Assembly: GCA_036845725.1 (NCBI GenBank)
Contig: DAIUDK010000004.1
Location: forward strand, 25,226-89,225
DNA length: 64,000 nt
Reading direction: 5' to 3'
Source of the DNA: DSWT01 sp036845725
GTDB taxonomy: Bacteria > Chloroflexota > Anaerolineae > B4-G1 > SLSP01
Positions 1 to 6,828 of the stretch are shown here, piece by piece. The notes beneath the pieces were generated by a model. That model was not told where the DNA came from. It was given only the letters and a program-made list of their open reading frames with translations, and searched no databases. Position 1 is the stretch's first letter. Each line of letters begins with the position of its first letter. The translations under genes and the position numbers were made by a program.

Positions 1-1
1 G

Positions 2-361
2 GCCTCGGAGAACAAGGTGCTGGCGCATCCTTCGACTGCGGATACAATTCCTACATCGGCCAACACCGAGGATCACGTGAGCATGGCGACGAACGCGGCG
101 CACCACGCCCGCCAGGTGGTGGAGAACGTCGAGCGCATCATCGCTATCGAGCTGCTGGCGGCAGCGCAAGGCCTCGATTTCCGGCGCGCGCAATTGGGCG
201 CGTCTGCCCGTCTGGGGCAGGGCACGGCTGCGGCCTACGCGTCGATCCGTGAGCGCGTGCCCTTCCTGGAACATGACGCGCCGCTTTCCTCGCTCATCGA
301 GGCGGTTCACGATCTGGTGGCAAGCGGGGCATTGGTGGCAGCGGTGGATTCTGGATTTTAG
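2..361 (+). CDS. hutH: Histidine ammonia-lyase, C-terminal part (5' end outside window)
   Basis: The frame is open from base 2 and gives 119 codons before TAG. It begins ASENKVLAHP and contains TIPTSANTEDHVSM, the conserved C-terminal signature of aromatic amino acid ammonia-lyases. The glutamate in the NTEDHVSM stretch is the residue expected at that place in histidine-type lyases. The enzyme deaminates L-histidine to urocanate in the cytoplasm, the first step of histidine degradation. The MIO-forming Ala-Ser-Gly triad would lie upstream, outside the window. The later part (AIELLAAAQGLDFRR) also fits HutH. The last residues (VDSGF) and the stop codon fall inside a small tandem repeat, so the natural C-terminus may have been altered. 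A tyrosine or phenylalanine lyase is a less likely alternative. No other hut genes are visible. Confidence 0.88.
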   Translation, partial: ASENKVLAHPSTADTIPTSANTEDHVSMATNAAHHARQVVENVERIIAIELLAAAQGLDFRRAQLGASARLGQGTAAAYASIRERVPFLEHDAPLSSLIEAVHDLVASGALVAAVDSGF

Positions 362-433
362 ATTTTGGATTTTAGATGATCCGTTGGTGTATGTTGATTC
401 GCTTATTCGCTCATTCGCTGATTCTTGATTCAT
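353..433. repeat. Short degenerate tandem repeats between hutH and the epimerase gene
   Basis: Two low-complexity blocks fill the gap. The first is a 14-base unit GGATTTTAGATTTT starting at 353 and repeated, partly degenerate, from 367. The second is an 8-base unit ATTCGCT plus one variable base, starting at 397, 405 and 413, with degraded copies at 421 and 428. The hutH stop codon (359-361) lies within the first block. The second block ends directly against the next start codon at 435, which leaves no clear ribosome binding site there. Such arrays are common between genes in Chloroflexota, but their function is unknown. Confidence 0.75.
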
Positions 434-434
434 T

Positions 435-1418
435 ATGCGTGCATTAGTCACTGGCGCTACCGGCTGCGTCGGCGCGAACATCGTCGAGGCGCTACTGGCG
501 CGTGGGTATGCTGTGCGGGCGCTGCGCCGGACTACCTCGGAGCTGGATGCGTTGGCGGGACTGGACCCGGAGTACGCGACTGGCGATGTGCTGGACGAGG
601 CGTCGCTACGCGCGGCGATGGCGGGCTGCGAACTGGTCTTCCACGCGGCGGCGGTCTCGCAATACTGGCGTAACGGGCCGGAGGCGATCTACGCGGCGAA
701 CGTCGCGGGGACGCGCAACGTGCTGCGGGCGGCGCTGGCGCAGGGCGTGCAGCGCGTCGTCTTCACTAGCTCGGTGGCGGCGCTCGGCGTCCCTACGCGG
801 CGCGGGCAAGTCTTGGATGAGACCGCCACGTTCAATTTACGCCCGGCGCAGTTCCACTACGGGCACAGCAAGGTGTTGGCCGAAGCGGAGGCGCAGCGTG
901 CCGTGGCGGAGGGACTGGATGTGGTGATCGTCAACCCGGTGTCGGTGATTGGGCAGCGCGACGTTCACTTTGTGGGCGGCGAAATCCTGTGGACGGCAAA
1001 GCGCGGGCTGCTCGTTGCCGCGCCGCCGGGCGGGATGGGTATCGTGTCGGCGCAGGCGACCGGCGAGGGGCATGTGTTGGCGGCGGAGCGGGGGCGCACC
1101 GGCGAGCGCTACATCCTCAACGGCGAGAACGTCTCACATCGCACGTTGATGGCGCTGGCGGCGAAGGTCGCGGGCGTGCGCCCGCCGTGTATCACCATCC
1201 CGCGCGTGTTAATGACGCCGCTGGCCGCGTTGGTGGATGTACTGAACCGCGTCCGCCGTGCAACGCCGCTCGTGGATGGCAGCCAGTTGCACTTAAGTGC
1301 GCGTGACATGTATTTTGATGGCAGCAAAGCCGAACGCGAACTGGGCTTCGTTGGAGGTGCGGCGCAGGCATCGGTGGCAGAGGCCTGGGGGTGGTATTGT
1401 GAGCACGGTCTGCTATAA
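435..1418 (+). CDS. NAD-dependent epimerase/dehydratase (extended SDR family)
   Basis: A 327-residue soluble Rossmann-fold protein of typical length for extended short-chain dehydrogenases. The nucleotide-binding motif TGATGCVGANIV spans residues 6-17. The catalytic tyrosine and lysine are Y142 and K146 in YGHSK, and TSS at 111-113 supplies the usual serine. The overall pattern (FHAAAVSQYW, NVAGTRNVLRAA, VNPVSVIGQRD) resembles dihydroflavonol-4-reductase-like and hopanoid-associated epimerase/reductase proteins. The substrate is therefore probably a nucleotide sugar or an isoprenoid- or sterol-like alcohol or ketone, and cannot be fixed from sequence. The ATG at 435 is the first methionine in phase with the glycine motif. 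A repeat block sits directly upstream, so the start has no recognisable Shine-Dalgarno. The neighbours do not indicate a pathway. Confidence 0.85.
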   Translation: MRALVTGATGCVGANIVEALLARGYAVRALRRTTSELDALAGLDPEYATGDVLDEASLRAAMAGCELVFHAAAVSQYWRNGPEAIYAANVAGTRNVLRAALAQGVQRVVFTSSVAALGVPTRRGQVLDETATFNLRPAQFHYGHSKVLAEAEAQRAVAEGLDVVIVNPVSVIGQRDVHFVGGEILWTAKRGLLVAAPPGGMGIVSAQATGEGHVLAAERGRTGERYILNGENVSHRTLMALAAKVAGVRPPCITIPRVLMTPLAALVDVLNRVRRATPLVDGSQLHLSARDMYFDGSKAERELGFVGGAAQASVAEAWGWYCEHGLL

Positions 1419-1492
1419 GGTGAGTGCGTTGATGTATCTGAAATCTCCTTACCCGTTTGCTGTTTACCGTCTACCGATGAAGGGGTACGGTC
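1419..1492. repeat. Intergenic spacer with a GTCTACC-type repeat fragment
   Basis: The spacer carries GTTTACCGTCTACCG around 1462-1476. It is a variant of the GTAGACGGTAGAC family seen in the opposite orientation at 3587-3616 and in this orientation at 3902-3922. The AAGGGG at 1480-1485 serves as ribosome binding site for the TTG start at 1493. Confidence 0.55.
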
Positions 1493-3016
1493 TTGCATCT
1501 AAAATCCGACCGTGACCTGTACCGCCGCCGCAGACGCATCCCTTGGCTACGCCTGTTGATGCTGCTCGCGTTGATCGGGGCGGGCGTTTACGTGGTCAAC
1601 ACCATTATGGACGTGATGCAGGAGCGGCCTGGCGGAGGAGTGGCGTATGCGCCAACGCCCATACCCTCACCGACGCCCACACCCTCGCCTGCCATTTACG
1701 TCGCCAGGGCTGAAGACGCTTACTGGGCCGGCGACGTGGAAACGGCCATCGACGCCTACCAACGCGCGTTGGACATCGAGCCGAACCAATTCGACCTGTA
1801 TGTGGCGTTGTCGCGATTGCTGACGTTTCAAGCGCAGCCAGAGCGCGGCCTGGATATGGCCCGCGAGGCGTTGCGTCGCCAGCCGGAAAGTGCCCAGGCA
1901 TGGGCGGTGTTGTGCCTGGCCTACGATTGGATTGGAATGCCAAAGGATGCCGTGTCGGCGTGCGAGAAAGCCATCTCGTTCGATCCCACCCTGCCGGAGG
2001 CCTATGCCTATCTGGCCGAAGCCTATATCGACACCGGGAATTGGTATGCGGCGAATAGCACCATCGCTACGGCGGTGGAACTAGGCGAGAACAACATCGA
2101 TGTGCTGCGCAATCGCGCTTACGTGCTGGAGACGCAGGGAAATTACTACGGCGCGATTGGTGCGTACCGTGAGGCGTTGGAGCTTCACGATAAGTTGGTT
2201 CACCTGCACATGGCGATTGGCCGCAATGCCAACGCGCTTGGCAATTGGACGTTGGCCGTGCAGGCATATACCGATGCTGTGGAGGCCGATCCGAATCACG
2301 TTCCGGCCCTCGCGCGTCTGGGACTACTGCTTTTGCTTACCGGCGACTACAACAAGGCGGAGGCGCATCTCATCAAAGCGATCAAGCTTGATCCCACGTT
2401 TAGCGATGCCTACGCCCATTTGGGAACGCTCTATTTTCAGCAACGCAACTACGAGGACGCCATCGAGAATCTAAAACTCGCCGTTCGTTACGGCGAAGCG
2501 CGTTCTCGCCGGCGGACGGTTTACCTCGTCATCACGATGGAGGATACTAATGCAGTCGGGGCAGAGCCGGATGGAATGGAAGTGGCACGGGCGGAGTTCG
2601 TTCACCCGTTCGATTTCGAAGCACCGCTGCGCGGGATGATTGAGGGCGGTATGGTCGGGACCGACATCGCAGGGCAAATCCGCTTCGATGTGATGAGTGG
2701 CCGGTATGCGATGGAGATGCAGGGATTGCCGCCAGCGCCTGCCGGAAAAATCTACGTGGGCTGGTTTCTGTCGTTACGCTCGTTGGAACGCCAACTCGTG
2801 CGCACCGAGGCGCTATTCCCCGCGCCAAATGGGCGGTTGCAAGCCTCTGGGGATATTGGGCGGGTAGGTGGCCTGTCGATTGAGACATATTACACGCTGG
2901 CATTGTCCTACTATCTGTTGGATCAATGCAGCGAGGCGATGCCCTATATCGACGCTGCATTGCGCATTGACCCTGGAGATGCAAACGCGCTCCAGACGCG
3001 GCAACTGTGCCAGTAG
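1493..3016 (+). CDS. Membrane-anchored TPR repeat protein
   Basis: 507 residues. A basic N-terminus (RRRRRIPW) is followed by one hydrophobic helix at about 18-36 and a proline/threonine spacer (PTPIPSPTPTPSP, 55-66). About eight tetratricopeptide repeats follow at 68-334, with the expected pattern (AIDAYQRALDIEPN, AVSACEKAISFDP, AEAHLIKAIKLDP). An insert without repeats (335-465) precedes a final TPR (SEAMPYIDAALRIDPGDANAL). The topology suggests a single-pass anchor with the repeats outside the cytoplasm, where they would act as a protein-binding scaffold. The partner is unknown. The TTG start at 1493 is chosen because AAGGGG lies 7 bases upstream and no ATG precedes the helix. The following YfhO-like gene starts only 13 bases after the stop, so the two are probably cotranscribed. 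Confidence 0.8.
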   Translation: MHLKSDRDLYRRRRRIPWLRLLMLLALIGAGVYVVNTIMDVMQERPGGGVAYAPTPIPSPTPTPSPAIYVARAEDAYWAGDVETAIDAYQRALDIEPNQFDLYVALSRLLTFQAQPERGLDMAREALRRQPESAQAWAVLCLAYDWIGMPKDAVSACEKAISFDPTLPEAYAYLAEAYIDTGNWYAANSTIATAVELGENNIDVLRNRAYVLETQGNYYGAIGAYREALELHDKLVHLHMAIGRNANALGNWTLAVQAYTDAVEADPNHVPALARLGLLLLLTGDYNKAEAHLIKAIKLDPTFSDAYAHLGTLYFQQRNYEDAIENLKLAVRYGEARSRRRTVYLVITMEDTNAVGAEPDGMEVARAEFVHPFDFEAPLRGMIEGGMVGTDIAGQIRFDVMSGRYAMEMQGLPPAPAGKIYVGWFLSLRSLERQLVRTEALFPAPNGRLQASGDIGRVGGLSIETYYTLALSYYLLDQCSEAMPYIDAALRIDPGDANALQTRQLCQ

Positions 3017-3029
3017 GGAATGGCGATTG

Positions 3030-5831
3030 ATGAGGATGCCTGTCACGAAGACGCAAAGACACGAAGTGGGCGTGCATTTTCCTCTGTGGCTTCGTGGCTT
3101 CATGGTTTATTCTTGGAGATACATACCATATCTCTTGATGCTATTCGGCGTGCTGTTCCTCTATCGCCGGTTGTTGGCCGGGTGGGTGTTGGCCGGCGGC
3201 GATTTGCAGACGTATTTCTTCCCCTATTGGACTGCTGCCGCGCGTGCTTTCCAGGCAGGGCGATTGCCGTTGTGGAATCCCGATCTGTTTGCGGGCGCGC
3301 CGCTGCTCGCCAACTCCCAGGCGGGCGTTTTCTATCCCCTCAACTGGCCGTTGTGGTTGCTCTCCGGTCCTTCCCTGGCGGGGATGGCGCGCACCTTGCA
3401 TGGGAGCGTGCTGTTGCACCTGGGTCTGGCTGCGGTGAATGCTGCCATCCTCGCGCGCCGTCTGGGGTTAAGCCCGTGGAGCGCGGCACTGAGCGGTTTG
3501 TTGTACGCCGGAAGCGGTTACCTGGGCGTCCACGTGGAACATCTCAACCAGTTGCAGGGATTGGCGTGGCTGCCGTTGGTTCTTTTGGTAGACGGTAGAC
3601 AGCAGACGGTAGACGGGGGGAGAGAGGGAGAGAGGGAGAGGGGAAGAATGGGGTGGCCTTCGCCGGTGAGCGTGGGGGCACTGGCGATGATTGTGCTGGC
3701 GGGACACACGCAGATGGCGTTTATAGCGGTGGTGGGCTTGGTGATGTGGGTTGTGGCGTGCGAGTTGCGAGTTAGCAGTCGGCAATCAGCGGTCAGCGGT
3801 CAGCAGTTAGAAGTTAGCAGTCAGAAACCAGAGGCGAGTATAGAGCATCCAGCATCACGCCGCCAATCGAATGTTGTTTCGCGTCTCGCCCCCTGTCTAT
3901 TGTCTACCGTCTACCGTCTACTTCCCTTTGCTATCGCCGGCTTGATCGCGGCGGCGCAACTGCTGCCTACAATCGAACTATCACGCTATTCGATGCGCAG
4001 CGGGGGATTGCCGTGGCGCGAAGCGGTCTCGTTCTCCGTGCGACCGTGGGAACTGCTGCGCGCGCTCGTTCCGCCGTATGTTACCGCGTTGTTGTTGCCT
4101 GAAGCCGTGGCCTACATCGGCCTGACCGGGATGGCGCTGGCGGTGTGGGGGGCGTGGCGCGTGTTGCGTGCTCGCGGAGCGTACAGCTTGGCTTTGATCC
4201 TGTTAGGCGGGGTGGGGATATTCTGCGCGTTGGGCGGCTTCAATCCGCTCTATCTGGCGGCAGTGCGACTGGGTGTACCGGGATTCGTCCACTTCCGCGC
4301 GCCGGTGCGCTTTCTCGCGCTGTATGTGCTCGCGGCGGCATTGCTGGCAGGCATAGGCCTTGATTCGCTATTCACCACAGAGACACAGGGAAGGACTGAT
4401 AAAAATTCCCGTGTCCTTGTGATGAAACTTGCCCCGCTGGCATTGATCGGCCTGGTCTGCGCGGAACTGCTGTGGGCCGCCGAGCGGATGCCGCATGCCG
4501 ACGCCACAGCACCCCGCGCCTACACCGATCTCCGCCCGGCGACGGCACATCTTGTCGCCGCGACGTCCGCTGCGAAAGCGCAGGGCGAACCGCCGGGACG
4601 CTTCCTCAGTATCACGCCCACGCTTTTCGAGGCGGGTGACGAGGCCGCCATAGAGGCGGTGTATGGCGCTACACTATCCCCTGATGCGCTCTGGGCCTAC
4701 CAAGTGGCCGTCAAACAGCGGGAAGTGTTGGCGCCTAACCTGTCGCTGGCCTTCGAAGTCCCAGCCGTGGATGGCTACGACGGCGGCCTGCTTCCGCTGC
4801 GCCACTACGTCGCTTTCTCGCGGCTCTTTTTGCCTGAAGGGACGCTCGATGGCCGTTTGCGCGAGAACCTCACGGCGATTCCCGAAGGACGCTGGCTTTC
4901 GCTGCTTGGTGTGCGCTTTCTGATGACCGACAAAACTGGCGACCTCTGGGTCGATAGTGTGTTCTACGACCGCCAATTCCAGCCGTACCTGGAAGCCGGG
5001 AAGACATTTACCTTTGCCTGGCTGCCGGGAGATTTCGAGGCAGATACGCTCGGCTGGCTGTACACCGGGGAAGGGGAGGTGCAGGTCACATTCGCAGATG
5101 GCAACACGCGCAGATTTTCCTTGCCGCTGCAAGAGACTGCCGATGTTGCCTATCGCTTGTCGTTGGGGACAGCGTCGCCGCCGGGTGTGCTCACCGTGCG
5201 AGCCGCCTCCGGTGGCCTGAAGTTGATCGGCGCGAGCCTGATCGATGGGCGCACTGGCGCGTTCTACCCCCTGGTGCTCTCTGAGGACTTTCGGTTGGTT
5301 CATTCTGGCGATGTCAAAGTCTACGAGAATCTGCAGGTTTTCCCGCGTGCCTTCCTGGTGCGGGACGTGCAGTGTGTCGCCTCGGACGATGCGGCGCTGG
5401 TTGTGTTGGCTGATCCGGCTTTCGACCCGGGGGCACAGGCTGTTATCACAGACTGCGTGGGCTGGGCAAAAGAGACGCCGGTGGACGCAGCGACTGGTTC
5501 GGCAACTGTGGTGGAATACACACCGGAGCGCGTCGTCGTTGACGTGGTGGCCGATGCACCCGCGTTGATCGTCCTGGCGGATGTGTGGTATCCGGGGTGG
5601 CAGGCGACGGCTCAACCGCTGTCTCACGGGAACGGCGTCGCCGCGCGTACCAATGTGCTGCGCACCGACTTGCTTTTGCGGGGCGTGCGGGTGGAACCCG
5701 GATCGTGGCGTGTCATCTTCACCTATCGCTCGACGTTGCTGGCTGTGGGGATAGGACTGAGCGTATTAGGAATAATGGCACTAATTGTTTACACTTATTC
5801 TAGTTGTGTTATTGTCCGTACAAGGATATAA
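3030..5831 (+). CDS. YfhO-like polytopic membrane protein with in-frame repeat insertions
   Basis: About 933 residues. The front half has many hydrophobic helices, and the motifs GGDLQTYFFPYW and GRLPLWNPDLFAGAPLLAN are typical of YfhO-type (GT-C-like) membrane proteins thought to act in glycan or lipid-linked sugar assembly. The rear part (about 490-890) is a large extracytoplasmic-type domain, followed by a last helix near the C-terminus. The start is uncertain. ATG 3030 follows AGGGAA, but the first 24 residues are encoded by a palindromic repeat, and ATG 3102 (MVYSWRYIPYLLML) would remove it. Three further repeat-derived stretches are translated at about residues 186-206, 244-298 and 448-465 (SSRQSAVSGQQLEVSSQ is one example). 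These lie between hydrophobic helices and keep the frame open. Base composition turns AT-rich over the last 60 bases. Confidence 0.78.
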   Translation: MRMPVTKTQRHEVGVHFPLWLRGFMVYSWRYIPYLLMLFGVLFLYRRLLAGWVLAGGDLQTYFFPYWTAAARAFQAGRLPLWNPDLFAGAPLLANSQAGVFYPLNWPLWLLSGPSLAGMARTLHGSVLLHLGLAAVNAAILARRLGLSPWSAALSGLLYAGSGYLGVHVEHLNQLQGLAWLPLVLLVDGRQQTVDGGREGERERGRMGWPSPVSVGALAMIVLAGHTQMAFIAVVGLVMWVVACELRVSSRQSAVSGQQLEVSSQKPEASIEHPASRRQSNVVSRLAPCLLSTVYRLLPFAIAGLIAAAQLLPTIELSRYSMRSGGLPWREAVSFSVRPWELLRALVPPYVTALLLPEAVAYIGLTGMALAVWGAWRVLRARGAYSLALILLGGVGIFCALGGFNPLYLAAVRLGVPGFVHFRAPVRFLALYVLAAALLAGIGLDSLFTTETQGRTDKNSRVLVMKLAPLALIGLVCAELLWAAERMPHADATAPRAYTDLRPATAHLVAATSAAKAQGEPPGRFLSITPTLFEAGDEAAIEAVYGATLSPDALWAYQVAVKQREVLAPNLSLAFEVPAVDGYDGGLLPLRHYVAFSRLFLPEGTLDGRLRENLTAIPEGRWLSLLGVRFLMTDKTGDLWVDSVFYDRQFQPYLEAGKTFTFAWLPGDFEADTLGWLYTGEGEVQVTFADGNTRRFSLPLQETADVAYRLSLGTASPPGVLTVRAASGGLKLIGASLIDGRTGAFYPLVLSEDFRLVHSGDVKVYENLQVFPRAFLVRDVQCVASDDAALVVLADPAFDPGAQAVITDCVGWAKETPVDAATGSATVVEYTPERVVVDVVADAPALIVLADVWYPGWQATAQPLSHGNGVAARTNVLRTDLLLRGVRVEPGSWRVIFTYRSTLLAVGIGLSVLGIMALIVYTYSSCVIVRTRI
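3046..3103. repeat. Palindromic CACGAAGAC-type dispersed repeat at the YfhO-like start
   Basis: The left part repeats CACGAAGAC / CAAAGACACGAAG. The right part carries CTCTGTGGCTTCGTGGCTTC, a degenerate reverse complement. The element overlaps the N-terminal codons if the gene starts at 3030, and ends at the alternative start codon 3102. It resembles the element at 4373-4422. Confidence 0.6.
3587..3644. repeat. GGTAGAC and GAGAGGGA low-complexity repeat inside a CDS
   Basis: Copies of GGTAGAC(G/A)G run from 3587 to 3616, followed by a purine tract built on GAGAGGGA to 3644. The stretch is read in frame as a charged segment (VDGRQQTVDGG then REGERERGR) between two hydrophobic helices of the YfhO-like protein. 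Confidence 0.7.
3761..3922. repeat. Composite repeat (GTTAGCAGTC, GGTCAGC, CCGTCTAC units) inside a CDS
   Basis: The first part alternates CGAGTT, GTTAGCAGTC, GGTCAGC and CAGAAACCAGA units up to about 3833. A CATCCAGCATCACG stretch follows, and the end (3895-3922) has three CCGTCTAC-type copies that are the reverse complement of the 3587-3616 element. It is read in frame as about 54 mostly polar residues between two hydrophobic helices. Confidence 0.7.
4373..4422. repeat. Imperfect palindrome CACAGAGACACAGGGAA / TTCCCGTGTCCTTGTG inside a CDS
   Basis: The left arm CACAGAGACACAGGGAA and right arm TTCCCGTGTCCTTGTG are nearly reverse complementary around an AT-rich centre. The element is read in frame as FTTETQGRTDKNSRVLV, a polar loop between two hydrophobic helices of the YfhO-like protein. 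Confidence 0.68.
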
Positions 5832-5832
5832 T
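5804..5832 (+). promoter_or_regulatory. Weak candidate promoter (TTGTGT, 17 bp, TATAAT)
   Basis: TTGTGT (5804-5809) and TATAAT (5827-5832) are 17 bp apart and overlap the end of the YfhO-like gene. The -10 box is perfect but the -35 box matches only at its first three bases. This would be an upstream start for the sensor array, giving a leader of about 160 bases. Confidence 0.3.
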
Positions 5833-5898
5833 TGGATAAACAAATCTGTGTTGTAAGTTGTTGTGCTCTTTGCCATAAACATTATGTTGGTTGCACCG

Positions 5899-5927
5899 TT
5901 GGTTAACATTTTTCAAACATTAACCAA
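5899..5927. promoter_or_regulatory. Inverted repeat TTGGTTAA-13-TTAACCAA, candidate operator
   Basis: Perfect 8-base arms at 5899-5906 and 5920-5927 are separated by 13 bases in the AT-rich region between the YfhO-like gene and the array. The site is about 40 bases upstream of the extended -10 promoter, a position suited to a dimeric regulator. It is not followed by a T-run, so an intrinsic terminator is unlikely. No regulator gene lies next to it. Confidence 0.4.
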
Positions 5928-5943
5928 ACGTTTATCATTGAAG

Positions 5944-5973
5944 TGACTTTATAAAACCCTTTCATGCTATAAT
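5944..5973 (+). promoter_or_regulatory. Candidate extended -10 promoter for the sensor array
   Basis: TGCTATAAT (5965-5973) is an extended -10 element, with TG one base before a perfect TATAAT. A weak -35 (TGACTT, 5944-5949) is 18 bp upstream. Transcription would start near 5980, a short distance before the AGAGG (5992-5996) that serves the ATG at 6002. It is the best promoter-like sequence noticed upstream of the following 30 genes. Confidence 0.55.
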
Positions 5974-6001
5974 TAAGCAGTAACCATATACAGAGGTGGA
6001 C

Positions 6002-6379
6002 ATGGGTGCAAAAATTCTATATATTGAAGATAACCCCGGGAATCGTACATTAGTGCAGCGCATTCTTATGGTTGAAGACTATGACGTTTTTGAGGCTGAG
6101 GATGGGCCTACGGGGATCGAGATCGCTCTGCAGGAAAAGCCAGACCTTATTCTTATGGATATGAATCTTCCTGATTTGGATGGGTATGAACTGACGCGGC
6201 GTATGCGGGCCATTCCCGAGTTGGCGCATATTCCCATCATCGCGATGACGGCCAATGTGATGCAGGGCGACCGTGAAAAGACCTTGGATGCTGGGTGCAG
6301 CGGCTACATTCCTAAGCCCATTGATGTTGACGAGCTTCCAGGTCAAATCGCGCGTTTTCTCAAGATGAAGGGAGTTTAG
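6002..6379 (+). CDS. Single-domain response regulator (CheY/DivK-like)
   Basis: 125 residues, a receiver domain with no output domain. The acidic pocket is E9/D10, the phospho-acceptor is D53 (LILMDMNLPDLDGYE), T83 is in AMTAN and the conserved lysine is K105 (IPKP). All residues needed for phosphotransfer are present. The family relays phosphate from histidine kinases to protein partners in the cytoplasm. ATG 6002 is preferred over an in-frame GTG at 5996 because AGAGG ends 5 bases upstream. It is the first gene after the candidate promoter and is 29 bases from a second receiver protein. The histidine kinase two genes later is the obvious phosphodonor (inference). Confidence 0.93.
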   Translation: MGAKILYIEDNPGNRTLVQRILMVEDYDVFEAEDGPTGIEIALQEKPDLILMDMNLPDLDGYELTRRMRAIPELAHIPIIAMTANVMQGDREKTLDAGCSGYIPKPIDVDELPGQIARFLKMKGV

Positions 6380-6408
6380 TCACTAGGCTAAACCCTGAGA
6401 AATTAGTT

Positions 6409-6828
6409 ATGAAGTGGAAACCAATTCCCCCATCGAATGCCGTCATCCTGATTGTTGAGGATAACCTCAACAATTTTATCTTGATGACCCGACTGTTGGC
6501 CTTTTTGGGTGTCAAGAAGTGTGAATGGAAGGCTTCGGGGTGGAAGGTGTTAGAGTTTGCCGAGACGTTGGGTAATATTGATTTGATCTTGATGGACATT
6601 GCTTTACCTGATGCGGACGGTTTTGAATCCTTAGCCTCGTTGCGTTCGCATCCTCGTTTTCAAAATGTGCCGATTGTGGCGGTAACGGCTGATATATCGT
6701 TGAAGAATGTGGCCCGGGCGCGTGAAGCCGGGTTTGATGGTTTTATTGGCAAACCCCTGGATCCAGATCGTTTCCCTGAACAGGTCCGGCGGGTTTTACA
6801 GGGTGAGGAGGTATGGGAACGGGAATAG
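6409..6828 (+). CDS. Single-domain response regulator, second copy
   Basis: 139 residues, again a receiver domain only. Acidic pair E17/D18 (IVEDN), phospho-acceptor D63 (LMDIALPDADGFE), T93 (AVTAD) and K115 (IGKP) are intact. It shares its layout with the preceding regulator, but the middle helix region (CEWKASGWKVLEF) differs strongly, so it probably has a different partner surface. The stop codon lies 16 bases inside the next gene, the histidine kinase, suggesting coupled translation. With no DNA-binding or enzymatic output, it must act by protein contact or as a phosphate shuttle. Confidence 0.92.
   Translation: MKWKPIPPSNAVILIVEDNLNNFILMTRLLAFLGVKKCEWKASGWKVLEFAETLGNIDLILMDIALPDADGFESLASLRSHPRFQNVPIVAVTADISLKNVARAREAGFDGFIGKPLDPDRFPEQVRRVLQGEEVWERE

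Noticed and set aside
5938..5973. TTGAAG at 5938-5943 as the -35 box of the TATAAT at 5968
   Set aside because: The spacing is 24 bases, well outside the usual 16-19. The extended -10 (TG before TATAAT) makes a strong -35 unnecessary.
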